Source: Nocardia cyriacigeorgica GUH-2 (GTDB lineage: Bacteria; Actinomycetota; Actinomycetes; Mycobacteriales; Mycobacteriaceae). From it: a DNA stretch of 64,000 nt. The notes beneath the pieces were generated by a model. It worked only from the letters and a program-made list of their open reading frames with translations, was not told where the DNA came from and did no database searches. Position numbers and translations under genes: made by a program. This document shows, in pieces, positions 33,582 to 43,030 of this stretch (position 1 is the first letter of the stretch; every line of letters begins with the position of its first letter). The DNA lies in contig NC_016887.1 of NCBI RefSeq assembly GCF_000284035.1, positions 4,526,001 to 4,590,000 on the forward strand, written 5' to 3'.

Positions 33582-34175
33582 TCAGAACTTGCCGGTGTGG
33601 TGGGCGACGCGGTGGCCCAGCCGGGCGGCGAACTCCGCCACGAAGGCGTCGGTCAGCGGCGGCCAGCCCCAGAAATCGAAGGCCAGGGTGCCCAGCGCGA
33701 AGCCGGACGGCCAGCGCCACTCGGTGATCGGGCTGCTCGCCTGACAGCGGCGGCAGGCGACGGTTCCGGCACCGGTGCGCTTCCACTGTTGGATGGCCTC
33801 GCCGAACGGACGCCACACCTCGGGGTCGGGCTCGAACCGCTGGGGATAGTCGATGATCACGGTGACGGCGCCGCAGCTCGGGCAGCCCGCCGATTCCGGT
33901 TCGATCTCACCTTGTCCACCGTGGTGTGCTTCGCGTCCGACGATGACCGCGACGGGCCCCGGCTGCCAGTCCTCGCCCCATTCCTGCGTGATCTGCTGCC
34001 AGTGCGGGCCGGGCAGATACCCTGCGTCGACGTTCAGGCTGTACATCCCGTCACCGGACATCTCCCGCGCCAGCAGTCCGCGCGACACCAGCCAATCCAC
34101 CATGCGCGTCGCCGTGGCGGCCGCGTCATCGGCGTCCACCTCGAGGTCGACGATGCGCTCGAAGTAGTCACCCAT
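33582..34175 (-). CDS. Conserved hypothetical protein with CxxC zinc-ribbon pairs
   Basis: 197 residues. Two Cys pairs, GCPSCGAV and ACRRCQAS, about 50 residues apart, look like a structural zinc site. The N-terminal part (RMVDWLVSRGLLAREMSGDGMY) resembles small actinobacterial proteins of unknown function. Located 38 bp upstream of the DUF2461 gene on the same strand, so probably co-transcribed. No function assigned. Confidence 0.7.
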   Translation of the reverse strand: MGDYFERIVDLEVDADDAAATATRMVDWLVSRGLLAREMSGDGMYSLNVDAGYLPGPHWQQITQEWGEDWQPGPVAVIVGREAHHGGQGEIEPESAGCPSCGAVTVIIDYPQRFEPDPEVWRPFGEAIQQWKRTGAGTVACRRCQASSPITEWRWPSGFALGTLAFDFWGWPPLTDAFVAEFAARLGHRVAHHTGKF

Positions 34176-34235
34176 CAGCGCCCCCGATCGTCATCGCCGA
34201 CGACGGTACCGAAAGTACTGCTGCGCTCCCGAGGC

Positions 34236-35229
34236 TCAGTGCGCTCCCAGCGCGTCGAGGATCATCGGCCGGGCGGTGGCCAGGGCCTGCTGCCAGTACG
34301 CCCAGGTGTGCGTGCCGTTGACGATGTCGACGGCACGCACCGACGCCGAGCGCATTGGCGCGGTCGCGGAAGATCTGCGCGGCGATCATGGTGAGCACTT
34401 CCAGGCCCATCGCGTTCACCGTGTTGCCCACGCCGTAGGGCACGTCGGCCGGGCCGGGGATGCCGTTGCCGCTGGAGACGTAGACCGGCAGCCCCCGCAG
34501 CCGCCCGGCTTGCACGGTGGCGTCATTGCGAGCCGAGGCCGGATCGCCGGGCGGGCCCCACATGTCGTCGGGGTTGAATCGGCCTTCGTCCCACATAGCG
34601 GCGCGCATCGCCTCACTCCACATCGGGAAGATCGGGTTGATGAAGCCGGAGAACGATCCGGCGAAGCGGAATTGGTCGCGGTGGTAGGCGGCCAGGATCA
34701 GTGCGGCATTGCCGCCCATCGACGCGCCGACAATCGCGTTGTTGGTGCGCGAGACGCCGTAGCCGGCCAGGAAAGCGGGCAATTCCTGGGTGAGGAACGT
34801 TTCCCATTTGTAGGTGATCTGCTGGCCGTTGGTATGGCTGGGCCGGTACCAGTCGGTGTAGAAGCTCGACCGGCCGCCGACCGGGAACACCAGGGTGACG
34901 TTGTCGCCGGCGAATTGCCGTAATGCGTCGGTGTCACTGGTCCATTGGCTGTGGTCGTGTGGTGCGCGCAGCCCGTCGAGCACGTAGAGCGCCGCGCTAC
35001 CGCCGCGCGCCGCCCACTGCACCTGGACCTTGATCGGTCCCATGCTCGACGGCACGAACAGTTCTTGGAATCCGCCGGCGGGCGCCCGTAGGCCCGGCGC
35101 GCGTAGCGGTGCGGCACCGGCCACCGCCGCGATCGATGACATCAGAACTACTGCTACGACTACGGCGATGGCTCTGCGCAGCCATCCCCCGGGCACCTGC
35201 TCTGCTTGCGATCGCGCCACCCCGGCCAC
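34236..35229 (-). pseudogene. Antigen 85-type secreted esterase, frameshifted near the C-terminus
   Basis: Start GTG at 35229 is preceded by GGGAGGT; a signal peptide (RRAIAVVVAVVLMSSIAAVAGAAP) and an esterase domain with GASMGGNAAL (nucleophile Ser) follow. Near 34342 the frame changes: the continuous frame turns into Arg/His-rich nonsense, while the adjacent frame reads VRAVDIVNGTHTWAYWQQAL to a stop at 34236, exactly the family C-terminus with the catalytic His. A single-base change in a GGTGCGTGCC stretch explains this. It is either a recent inactivating mutation or a sequencing error. Otherwise a normal mycolyltransferase-like enzyme of the envelope. Confidence 0.85.
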
Positions 35230-35316
35230 TCGTTTACCTCCCACCACGTCGTTGGAAGTTACCGAAGATAACCAATTTACGCTGCCAGAGCGGCTGGAGT
35301 TGGCGCCCACGCGCCG

Positions 35317-35729
35317 ATGGCGTGTCGGGGATCGCGACAGGCGTCCGTACCGCTGATCGACGGGTACGGCATGTCCCCGTCGATTTCACCGGATTAGCAG
35401 AGGAGAAGCGTTTCCACCGTCATCGAACAGAAACTGATAAACGCATCGTCTGCGCAGTATTCGCAATTGTCCCCGAATGTCCGATTCGGTACGCAAGTGA
35501 ATTCGGTCAGCATTTTTCGTACCGAGAGTCCGAATTGATCTCTTTGTCGGCACATTATCCGAATACCCCTCGATCTTGCTCCGAATCACCGTGGAAGTTG
35601 GTAGATTTCGACGGTGGCGGCCCAGTGCAGTGCCGCACCCGGGGGTTGCATCGATGTAGTTCGGGGACGTTGTGCGATCATGGCTGACAAAAATTCCGCT
35701 CGGAAACCCACACGGGTGGCGATAACCGT
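35317..35729. other. Intergenic, AT-richer regulatory region
   Basis: About 410 bp upstream of the LuxR-type gene and of the divergent esterase. The stretch 35390-35600 is visibly less GC-rich than its surroundings and has no plausible coding frame. It probably holds both promoters; no specific operator was recognised. Confidence 0.5.
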
Positions 35730-36857
35730 ATGACCGCCGCCGTGACAGCGTTATCCGGTCGCGGAGGAACCACGGCGTCGATCACTCTCCAGCGCTTCTC
35801 GGATCTCATTGGCGCGATTTACGACGCCGGCGCCGATCCGAATCGCTGGGACGGCGTGATCGGCACGCTCGCCGCTGCCTTCGGCGCCGTCCGCGGGCTG
35901 CTCGTCATCCCCGGATCCGACGGCCACGACTTCGTCGTCAAGGCCGCCGGGTCCGAACTCGGCCCGGCGATCCACGAACACATCGTCCGCGCCGCCGACC
36001 GGATCCAGCAGCTACCCGTCGGCGCCCCCGTCACCAGCGATGAGGTGCTGACCCTGCCCGACGGCGGCCCGTCCGATCCCAGCAGCCTCGCGCACAGCTT
36101 TCTGGCCCGGCTCGATCGCGACGTGCCGCCCGCCTGGATCTGCCTGACCATGCCGCCGCAGGTCGACCTCGCCCGGCATTCGGCGGGCCGGGCGCTGCTG
36201 CACGTCTTGGTGCCACACCTGGCCCAAGCACTGCGTACTCAGTCGAAGCTGATCGAGTTGGCGCGCGAGCGCGCGCTCGCACTCGGGACGCTGGAGCGGG
36301 CGCACTACGGGATCATGATCGTCACCTCCGACGCCGCGGTCATCTTCGCCAATTCCACCGCCATGGACATCACCGGCGACAGCGACGGGCTGGCCGCCGA
36401 CAGCTCCGGCCGGCTGCGCGCCACCCCGTCGACCAATCAGGCCCGGCTCAGCCGGCTCATCCGCGAGGCCGCGGGCCCCGATGGATCGAGCGGCAATGTC
36501 GCCATCACTCGTCCGTCCGGTAAGCGGCCGCTCATCGTCCGGGTGACACCCCTGGACGGCATGCCCGGTGACGCGCCGCCCCGGCCGCGCGCGGTCCTGC
36601 TGCTGGTGGTCGATCCCGACCACGATCTGGAACCGCAGCCGAAGGCGCTGCACGATCTGTACGGGTTGACCGACGCCGAAACACTGGTCGCCATGGGCGT
36701 GATCCGTGGCGACGGATTACCGGCCGTGGCAGATCAGCTGTCGGTCTCGTTGTTCACCGCGCGCACCCATTTGCAGCACATTTTCGTCAAGACCGGAACA
36801 CACCGGCAGGCGGAACTGGTCCGCCTGCTGCTGTCGAGCGCTATTGCCGCGCAGTGA
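35730..36857 (+). CDS. LuxR-type HTH transcriptional regulator
   Basis: 375 residues. The C-terminal 60 residues form a LuxR/GerE-type helix-turn-helix (LTDAETLVAMGVIRG, AVADQLSVSLFTARTHLQHIFVKTGTHRQAELVRLLL). The middle (about 185-300) looks like a PAS-type sensor (LERAHYGIMIVTSDAAVIFANSTAMDIT), and the N-terminal third is a GAF-like region of unknown ligand. No receiver domain is seen, so it is not a response regulator. It could act on the neighbouring secreted protease or esterase genes; nothing in the sequence proves a target. Confidence 0.85.
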   Translation: MTAAVTALSGRGGTTASITLQRFSDLIGAIYDAGADPNRWDGVIGTLAAAFGAVRGLLVIPGSDGHDFVVKAAGSELGPAIHEHIVRAADRIQQLPVGAPVTSDEVLTLPDGGPSDPSSLAHSFLARLDRDVPPAWICLTMPPQVDLARHSAGRALLHVLVPHLAQALRTQSKLIELARERALALGTLERAHYGIMIVTSDAAVIFANSTAMDITGDSDGLAADSSGRLRATPSTNQARLSRLIREAAGPDGSSGNVAITRPSGKRPLIVRVTPLDGMPGDAPPRPRAVLLLVVDPDHDLEPQPKALHDLYGLTDAETLVAMGVIRGDGLPAVADQLSVSLFTARTHLQHIFVKTGTHRQAELVRLLLSSAIAAQ

Positions 36858-36869
36858 TTTCCGGTCGAT

Positions 36870-37526
36870 TCACACCGGCCGGAAGCCGGTTCCCAGACCA
36901 CCGCGCAGCGCGACGTCGTCGAGAATTCTGGTGAAATTGACGCCCACATGCGGGCCGAGGCACGGCACCGAGACGTACCCGTTGACCAGGGCCACCAAGG
37001 TCGTGCCGACGACCACGGGGCCACCGGAATCACCGACGAGCACACAGATCTGGGTGAGCGTCCACGTCGCGGTATCGAAGACATCCCCGTAGACCAGTCC
37101 GCAGGTCTGCCCAGTCGTGCGGCCCTGTTTGCAGGCGATCGCGGGGAATTGGGCGGGCAGGCCGACCTCGGTGATCGTGGTCGCCCCGACCCGGTTGACC
37201 GGTACCACCTTGTCCGCGTCGAAGCGGATCACGGCGTAGTCGAGCTCCTTGTTGACGTAGTCGATGGTGCCGACCGGACCCGCTTCCGGATTCGATTCGG
37301 CGGAAACGCCGGCCCCCGGCTGGTTGCAGTGGCCCGCGGTGAAGCCGACCATCCGACCGGTGTCGTCCCAGCCGATGGTGGCGAGCGAACAGGTCGCTCC
37401 GTCGTCGAAGACGATGCCCGATCCACCGCCCAGTACTACCGGAGGCGCCGCCTGGGCGCTCCCGATGGCCGTGCCCGCCAGGCCGAGGATGGCGGCCGCG
37501 AGCACGAGAAGGATTTTGCCGAACAT
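36870..37526 (-). CDS. Secreted trypsin-like serine protease (S1 family)
   Basis: 218 residues with a signal peptide (ILLVLAAAILGLAGTAIGSAQA). Chymotrypsin-fold triad: His in FTAGHCNQPG, Asp in ELDYAVIRFD, Ser in VGDSGGPVV. Four or more Cys in the mature part can form disulfides. No obvious propeptide. Similar to actinobacterial streptogrisin/trypsin-like secreted proteases and Rv1815-type proteins. Convergent with the LuxR-type gene. Confidence 0.87.
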   Translation of the reverse strand: MFGKILLVLAAAILGLAGTAIGSAQAAPPVVLGGGSGIVFDDGATCSLATIGWDDTGRMVGFTAGHCNQPGAGVSAESNPEAGPVGTIDYVNKELDYAVIRFDADKVVPVNRVGATTITEVGLPAQFPAIACKQGRTTGQTCGLVYGDVFDTATWTLTQICVLVGDSGGPVVVGTTLVALVNGYVSVPCLGPHVGVNFTRILDDVALRGGLGTGFRPV

Positions 37527-37555
37527 GGTTCTCCCAAGGTGGTCGGCCGAGGATC

Positions 37556-37590
37556 AGGGGGCACTCCCGAACGGAGTACGAGAGTGCCCT
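37556..37590 (-). terminator. Hairpin between two secreted-protein genes
   Basis: Inverted repeat GGGCACTC ... GAGTGCCC with a 15-base loop, lying between the end of the small secreted-protein gene and the protease start. It may terminate the former; there is no strong U tract. Confidence 0.4.
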
Positions 37591-37620
37591 CGTTTCCCCT
37601 CGGTCCTGGCATCGGTCGGA

Positions 37621-37863
37621 TCAGACGACACACACCGGGAAGAGGATCGGCACCGTGATCAGCACGATCCCGCACGTCAGCAGTGCGCCGGGAATCGTGA
37701 GGAACGGTGACAGCACGGCCGGCTGGACTTCGACCGGAACCGGTGCGACTGGTGCGGGAGCGGGCTCTGCGGCCGGTGCCGCGCTTGCTACCCCGGCGCC
37801 CATCGCGATCAACGGCGCGCACGCCGCTGCTGCTATGGCAGAGCGAACCTTGGTGCTAGTCAT
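37621..37863 (-). CDS. Small secreted protein, Pro/Ala-rich
   Basis: 80 residues from ATG at 37863 with AAGGGAAA upstream. A signal peptide (AIAAAACAPLIAMGAGVASA) is followed by a Pro/Ala/Val segment (EPAPAPVAPVPVEVQP) and a hydrophobic end containing two Cys (LLTCGIVLITVPILFPVCVV). Such short exported proteins are common in Nocardia and mycobacteria; the function is unknown. Its promoter region backs onto the MFS operator. Confidence 0.65.
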   Translation of the reverse strand: MTSTKVRSAIAAAACAPLIAMGAGVASAAPAAEPAPAPVAPVPVEVQPAVLSPFLTIPGALLTCGIVLITVPILFPVCVV

Positions 37864-38061
37864 GACATTTCCCTTACTGTCAGCATTCTTGGTCATGGTC
37901 GACCCGGCTCCCCGGGTTGCCACAACGTTCAGCACAGCACCGTTCGGCCGGAAAAGCCTCACGCGAACAGATGAGATGAGTTCTCCGAGCCCGAAAAAGT
38001 CATCGAGTCGGGAAAGTGCACACCGATCCTTCCGCGTCGAAACCGCACCCTCCGCGCATAC

Positions 38062-38100
38062 TATTTGAACGATGGTACTACTTGTACTATCGTTCAAATA
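38062..38100. promoter_or_regulatory. 39-bp palindromic operator of the MFS-TetR operon
   Basis: Arms TATTTGAACGATGGTAC (38062-38078) and GTACTATCGTTCAAATA (38084-38100) pair at 16 of 17 positions around a 5-bp spacer. The repeat ends 18 bp before the MFS start codon, so a repressor bound here would block the operon. The TetR encoded at the end of the operon is the natural candidate. Confidence 0.85.
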
Positions 38101-38118
38101 TCTACGAAGGAGGTTGCC

Positions 38119-39726
38119 GTGTCAGGAGTCGACGTGCGCAGTTCCGGCGCGCGCGAGTGGGCGGGCCTGGCCGTGCTGGCGCTGCCGACCGTGCTGCTCG
38201 GCCTCGATGTCACCGTGCTCTACCTGGTGCTGCCGAGCATGGCCGAAGCGCTCGACCCGTCGGCGACCCAGACGTTGTGGATCATGGACGCCTACGGGTT
38301 CTTCATCGCCGGATTCCTGCTCACCATGGGAACTCTGGGCGACCGGATCGGCCGGCGCCGACTGCTGATGATCGGGATGACGGCCTTCGCGGCGGTCTCG
38401 GTCCTGGCGGCCTACGCGCCGAACGCCGAGCTGCTGATTCTGGCGCGCGCCCTGCTCGGGATCGCCGGGGCGACGCTGATGCCGTCCACATTGTCGTTGA
38501 TCTCGAACATCTTTCGCGACGAGCGGCGGCGCGCGGTCGCGATCGGGATCTGGGCGACGATGTTCGCCCTCGGCATGGCCGCCGGGCCGGTGGTCGGTGG
38601 TGCGCTGGTCGACCGGTTCTGGTGGGGCGCGGCATTCCTGCTGGCCGTGCCGGTCGCCGTGGTGGTGCTCGGCCTGGCGCGGACGCTGCTGCCCGAACAC
38701 GCCGATCCGCGGGCCGGCCGCCTGGATCCGGCCAGCGTCGCGCTGTCGCTGGCCGCGATCGTGCCGGTGGTCTACGCGATCAAGCACGCCGCGGCACACC
38801 GGCCCGATCTCGGCACACTGCTCCTGGCAACCATCGGCATCGCGGCCGGGGTGATCTTCGTACGACGCCAACTCCGACTGACCGCTCCCCTGCTGGACGT
38901 CACGCTCTTCGCGAACCGGGCGTTCTCCGCCGCGCTGGCCGTACTGCTGATCGGCTTGATCGGCGTCGGCGGGACCATGTACCTGGTCACCCAATACCTC
39001 CAATTCGTCGAAGACATGAGCCCGTTCGGCGCGGGGCTGTGGATGGGGCCGCCCGCGCTGGCCATGTTCGCGGCGGCGATCGGGGCGCCGCTGATCGCCC
39101 GGCGAATCCGGCCCGGCCTGGTCATGGCGATCACGCTCGGCCTGTCGGTGATCGGCTACGCGCTGCTCGCGGGCGCGGGAACCGGGGAGCCCGTTCGAGT
39201 GGTCACCGGATTCGGTTTCGTCTATCTCGGTCTCGGAGCGATCGCCGCCCTCGGCACCGATATGGTCGTCGGCGCCACTCCGGCCGCGCAGTCCGGTTCG
39301 GCCGCGGCGATGTCGGAGACCGTGCAGGAACTCGGCCTCGCCATCGGCGTCGCCGTCCTCGGCAGTCTCGGCACCGCGCTCTACGCCGCCCGCATGACCG
39401 CACCTCCGGACGTGACGCCCCTCGTCGAGGACCGTCTCACCGACAGCCTCGCGGGCGCGCTGTCGGTCGCCGATCAGGTTCCCGCCGAGACACTGCAGGC
39501 CGCGCGCGAGGCATTCACCAGCGGTGTGAACGTCGCGGCGACCGTCGCCGGTGTCGCCATCGTGGCGGCGACCGTAATCTGTCTGACGGCATTGCGGCAG
39601 GTCCGCCCGCTCGGCGAGGAGCCGGCCGAGGACACGGTGCGCTGCGCGACCGGCCCGGAACCCGCAGGAGGCGAGCATGAACGAGACGAGCGAGCCGATC
39701 GATGGGCGCAAGGCCCGGGGCAGTAG
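38119..39726 (+). CDS. MFS drug exporter, DHA2 family (EmrB/QacA type)
   Basis: 535 residues from GTG at 38119 with AAGGAGG upstream. About 14 membrane helices; motif A GDRIGRRRLLMIG, motif D1-type LDVTVLYLVLPSMA in helix 1 and motif C-like MAAGPVVGGALVDRFWWG. Predicted proton-driven efflux of a hydrophobic or cationic compound. It overlaps the TetR gene by 50 bp and stands behind a long palindrome, the normal arrangement for substrate-induced efflux. Confidence 0.92.
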   Translation: MSGVDVRSSGAREWAGLAVLALPTVLLGLDVTVLYLVLPSMAEALDPSATQTLWIMDAYGFFIAGFLLTMGTLGDRIGRRRLLMIGMTAFAAVSVLAAYAPNAELLILARALLGIAGATLMPSTLSLISNIFRDERRRAVAIGIWATMFALGMAAGPVVGGALVDRFWWGAAFLLAVPVAVVVLGLARTLLPEHADPRAGRLDPASVALSLAAIVPVVYAIKHAAAHRPDLGTLLLATIGIAAGVIFVRRQLRLTAPLLDVTLFANRAFSAALAVLLIGLIGVGGTMYLVTQYLQFVEDMSPFGAGLWMGPPALAMFAAAIGAPLIARRIRPGLVMAITLGLSVIGYALLAGAGTGEPVRVVTGFGFVYLGLGAIAALGTDMVVGATPAAQSGSAAAMSETVQELGLAIGVAVLGSLGTALYAARMTAPPDVTPLVEDRLTDSLAGALSVADQVPAETLQAAREAFTSGVNVAATVAGVAIVAATVICLTALRQVRPLGEEPAEDTVRCATGPEPAGGEHERDERADRWAQGPGQ

Positions 39727-40255
39727 GCGCCGCGCCGAGATCATCGAGGCCACCCTCGCCGTCGTCACCCGCGACGGGGCCGCCGGCGTCACCCACCGCA
39801 CCGTCGCCAAACAGGCCGGCATCACCACCAGTCTGAGCACCTATTACTTCGCCACCCTCGACGACCTGCTGGTCGCGGCCCTGTCCACCGTCGCCGACAC
39901 CTACACCGCGCGCATCCGCGAGATCATGGAAAGCCCCGGCGACAAGCTGCGCGGCCTGGCCGAGCTGATCGTCGAATCCGCGGGCCCCGGCCGCGACCGC
40001 GCCCTCGCCGAACGGGAACTGTCCACCCTCGCCGCCCGCCGCCCCGCCCTCGCTCCCGTCGCTCTACGCTGGCGCGCCGATATCGCCGAACTCGCCGCCA
40101 CCCTCACCGACGACGCCGAGGCCATCGCCGCCCTCGTCGCCACCTCCGACGGACTGTGCACGGCCCTGCTGCTCGACAACGCCCCCGCCGACGCCGACTA
40201 CGTCCACCGCCTGCTGACTCGCGCGCTGGCCCGGCCCGGCGCCCCTGCCCGGTGA
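39677..40255 (+). CDS. TetR-family regulator of the MFS exporter
   Basis: 192 residues. Helix-turn-helix at GVTHRTVAKQAGITTSLSTYYFATLDDLL. It starts 50 bp inside the exporter gene, so it is co-transcribed and presumably autoregulated through the 38062-38100 palindrome. The C-terminal ligand domain is Ala/Leu-rich as in related multidrug regulators. Confidence 0.88.
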   Translation: MNETSEPIDGRKARGSRRRAEIIEATLAVVTRDGAAGVTHRTVAKQAGITTSLSTYYFATLDDLLVAALSTVADTYTARIREIMESPGDKLRGLAELIVESAGPGRDRALAERELSTLAARRPALAPVALRWRADIAELAATLTDDAEAIAALVATSDGLCTALLLDNAPADADYVHRLLTRALARPGAPAR

Positions 40256-40368
40256 GGAAGCCGGCCGGGAACTCACAAACCTGGGAATCCCACTGAGCGA
40301 CCTGTCCGGGTACGGTGTCAAAGCCCCCGATGACGGTGCGGTGTTCCCGCTGAAAACTGGATGAATCG

Positions 40369-41913
40369 ATGAGTACTACCGCCGACAAGCTTGCCGACCT
40401 GCGCAAGAAGCTCGAGATCGCGCAGGAACCGGCCGGAGAGGCGGGAGCCGCCAAACGCGCACGTAAGGGCATTCCGTCCGCCCGCGACCGCATCGAGATG
40501 CTGCTGGATCCGGGCACCTTCGTCGAGCTCGGCGCCCTGGTGCGCAACCCCAACGACAAGGACGCCCTCTACGGCGACGGCGTGGTCACCGGACGCGGTC
40601 TCGTCGACGGCCGCCCGGTCGCGGTGTTCTCCCATGATCAGACGGTGTACGGCGGCACCATCGGCGAGATGTTCGGCCGCAAGGTCGCCGCGATCATGGA
40701 GCTGGCGGGCAAGATGGGCTGCCCGCTGGTCGGCATCAACGACTCCGGCGGCGCGCGCGTCCAGGAGGCAGTGACCTCGCTGCGCTGGTACGGCGAGCTC
40801 GCCACGAAAATGGAGCCGCTGTCGGGTGCGGTGCCGATGGTGTCGCTGATCCTGGGCAACTGCGCGGCCGGTGCGGTGTACCAGCCGATCTGCACCGACG
40901 TCGTGGTCGCCACCGAGAGCGCGCACATGTTCGTCACCGGGCCCAAGATCATCGAGGACGCCCTCGGCGAGAAGGTCGACATGGAGGAGCTCGGCGGCGC
41001 CTACAACCAGGCCGCCTACGGCAATATCCACCACGTCGCCAAGGACGAAGCCGCGGCCTTCGCCTGGGTCCGCAACTACCTGAGCTACCTGCCGTCCAGT
41101 GCCGTCGAGCAGCCGCCGATCGTGAACCCCGGCCTGGAGCCGGAGGTCACCGAGTCCGATCTATCGCTCGACACGCTCGTCCCCGACTCCGACAATTCCA
41201 TCTACGACATGCACGACGTGCTGGTGCGGATCTTCGACGACGGCGAATTCCACGAGATCGGCGCGGCCGCCACCAAAAACATCATCACCGGCTTCGCCCG
41301 CGTCGACGGCCGCCCCGTCGGTGTGGTCGCCAACCAGCCCACCGTCCTCGCCGGCGCCCTCGACGCCAAGGCCAGCGACAAGGCCGCCCATTTCATCCAC
41401 ATCTGCAACGCCTTCGAGATCCCGCTGGTGCTGGTGGTCGACACCCCCGGCTTCCTGCCCGGCGTGGAACAGGAGAAGGTCGGCGTCATCAAGCGCGGCG
41501 GCCGCTTCCTGTTCGCCTACGTCGAGGCCACCGTCCCCAAGGTGACCGTCGTGATCCGCAAGGCCTACGGCGGCGGCTGGGCCGTCATGGGCGCCAAGGC
41601 CCTCGGCTGCGACGTCTACCTCGCCTGGCCCACCGCCCGCATCGCCGTCATGGGCGCCGAAAGCGCCGTCGGCCTCACCCAGCGCAAGATCCTCGACGCG
41701 ACGCCTGATGATCAGCGCGCGGCGGTCCGTCAGCAGATGATCGACTTCTACAACGCGACCATCGCGACGCCGTGGATCGCGGCCGAACGCGGCTACATCG
41801 ACGCCGTCATCGAGCCGTCGGCGACGCGGCTGGAGATCCGCCGGGCGCTGAACCTGCTCAAGGACAAGCAGGTCATCCGCTACCCGAGGAAGCATCACCT
41901 ACTCCCCCTGTGA
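40369..41913 (+). CDS. accD: Acyl-CoA carboxylase beta (carboxyltransferase) subunit, full length
   Basis: 514 residues, the normal length. N-terminal carboxyltransferase domain with YGDGVVTGRGLVDGRPVAVF, SGGARVQEAV and GNCAAGAVYQP; C-terminal domain with TPGFLPGVEQEKVGVIKRGG and VIRKAYGGGWAVMGAK. It transfers CO2 from biotin to acetyl-, propionyl- or a longer acyl-CoA, together with a biotinylated alpha subunit not encoded here. Unlike the copy at 21111, it is complete and has no epsilon gene after it. It stands alone, before a strong bidirectional terminator. Confidence 0.93.
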   Translation: MSTTADKLADLRKKLEIAQEPAGEAGAAKRARKGIPSARDRIEMLLDPGTFVELGALVRNPNDKDALYGDGVVTGRGLVDGRPVAVFSHDQTVYGGTIGEMFGRKVAAIMELAGKMGCPLVGINDSGGARVQEAVTSLRWYGELATKMEPLSGAVPMVSLILGNCAAGAVYQPICTDVVVATESAHMFVTGPKIIEDALGEKVDMEELGGAYNQAAYGNIHHVAKDEAAAFAWVRNYLSYLPSSAVEQPPIVNPGLEPEVTESDLSLDTLVPDSDNSIYDMHDVLVRIFDDGEFHEIGAAATKNIITGFARVDGRPVGVVANQPTVLAGALDAKASDKAAHFIHICNAFEIPLVLVVDTPGFLPGVEQEKVGVIKRGGRFLFAYVEATVPKVTVVIRKAYGGGWAVMGAKALGCDVYLAWPTARIAVMGAESAVGLTQRKILDATPDDQRAAVRQQMIDFYNATIATPWIAAERGYIDAVIEPSATRLEIRRALNLLKDKQVIRYPRKHHLLPL

Positions 41914-41920
41914 CATTCGT

Positions 41921-41976
41921 CGAGTGGTACCTCATGCAGGCGTTGTCGGCGTGTCGCCTGCGTCATGTACCACTCG
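41921..41976. terminator. Long hairpin terminator between convergent genes
   Basis: Arms at 41921-41942 and 41955-41976 begin CGAGTGGTAC and end GTACCACTCG, pairing over about 22 bp with two or three mismatches around a 12-base loop. It lies 8 bp after accD and 7 bp before the end of the convergent carboxypeptidase gene, so it can serve both. Confidence 0.75.
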
Positions 41977-41982
41977 GCGGAG

Positions 41983-42897
41983 TCAGGGGACGGGGAGGGA
42001 GCTGAGGACGGGGAGGAAGCCCCAGTTCATGATGCGTTCGGCGTCGGCGGTGGCGGCGTCGAGGTCGAAGGGGGCGCTGTGCAGGACCACGCCGATCAAG
42101 CGCTGGGCGCCCCGCTGCGCTTCGAACAGCAGGCAGGTTCCGGCGGCATTCGTCGATCCGGTTTTGATCCCTGTTGTGCCCGGGTACCGGTGCAGTAGGT
42201 CGTTGGTGTTCTCCCAGACGTGAGCGCGGTTGGCCGGGCCCGCCGGCTGGTGATGAACCCGGGTCCCCACGATCTGCCGGAAGACCGGGTTGCCCATGGC
42301 GTGATGCCCCATCCGCACCATGTCGGCAGGCGTGGAATAGGTGGAGTAATCGCCCGGAACGGGCAGCCCACTGGGATCGGTGAAGTGCGTATTCCCCATC
42401 CCCAGCCGATGCGCCGTAGCGTTCATCTTCCCGATGAACGCCTCCCGCCCCGGCCCGAACGCCTCCGCCAGCGCATACGCCGCATCACACCCCGAAGGAA
42501 GCATCATCGCGTACAGCAACTGGCGCGCAGTGAGCACTTCACCGGCAACCAACCCCGCCGAACTCCCCCCATGCGCCGCCGACGCATCGATCGCCGACTG
42601 CGGCACCGTCACCGGCCGCTCCAGATCCCCCGCCTCCAACACCACCAACGCCGTCATCACCTTGGTAAGACTGGCCACCGGAACCCGCGCGTGCGCCTCC
42701 CGCGACCACACGATCAACCCGGTATTCCCCTCCGCCAACGCCGCCCCGCGCGCTTGAATCCCATCGGGTTGCAGCGCCACCGGAAACGGAGCCTGATCAT
42801 TCGAGCCGCCGACAACCGGAGCCGCCGCGACAGTAGGCGCGAAAACAACGAGCACTCCAGCAATCGCCGCCGGCAGCACACGGGCATAGGTTCGCAT
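41983..42897 (-). CDS. D-alanyl-D-alanine carboxypeptidase (DacA family)
   Basis: 304 residues from ATG at 42897. Signal peptide (AAIAGVLVVFAPTVAAAP), then penicillin-binding motifs: SLTK (nucleophile Ser), SGC in MLPSGCDAAYAL at the SxN position (Cys in place of Asn) and KTGST. A class of low-molecular-weight penicillin-binding proteins that trims the terminal D-Ala of peptidoglycan stem peptides outside the membrane. No C-terminal membrane helix is visible, so it may be released or bound in another way. Confidence 0.9.
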   Translation of the reverse strand: MRTYARVLPAAIAGVLVVFAPTVAAAPVVGGSNDQAPFPVALQPDGIQARGAALAEGNTGLIVWSREAHARVPVASLTKVMTALVVLEAGDLERPVTVPQSAIDASAAHGGSSAGLVAGEVLTARQLLYAMMLPSGCDAAYALAEAFGPGREAFIGKMNATAHRLGMGNTHFTDPSGLPVPGDYSTYSTPADMVRMGHHAMGNPVFRQIVGTRVHHQPAGPANRAHVWENTNDLLHRYPGTTGIKTGSTNAAGTCLLFEAQRGAQRLIGVVLHSAPFDLDAATADAERIMNWGFLPVLSSLPVP

Positions 42898-43030
42898 CGG
42901 GCCATTGTGCAGCGGGATTGTTCCCAATAGTGGGATTTCAAGCCGCAGCGCGAACGCGTCACCGCTGGTCCAAGCGTTATCCGGCGGAAATGGCTCACCA
43001 ACCGGCGACCCACTCGGCCACGATGTCCCA

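Noticed and set aside
35390..35600. Horizontally acquired AT-rich patch
   Set aside because: The drop in GC is confined to a non-coding promoter region, which is common; no genes or repeats support transfer.
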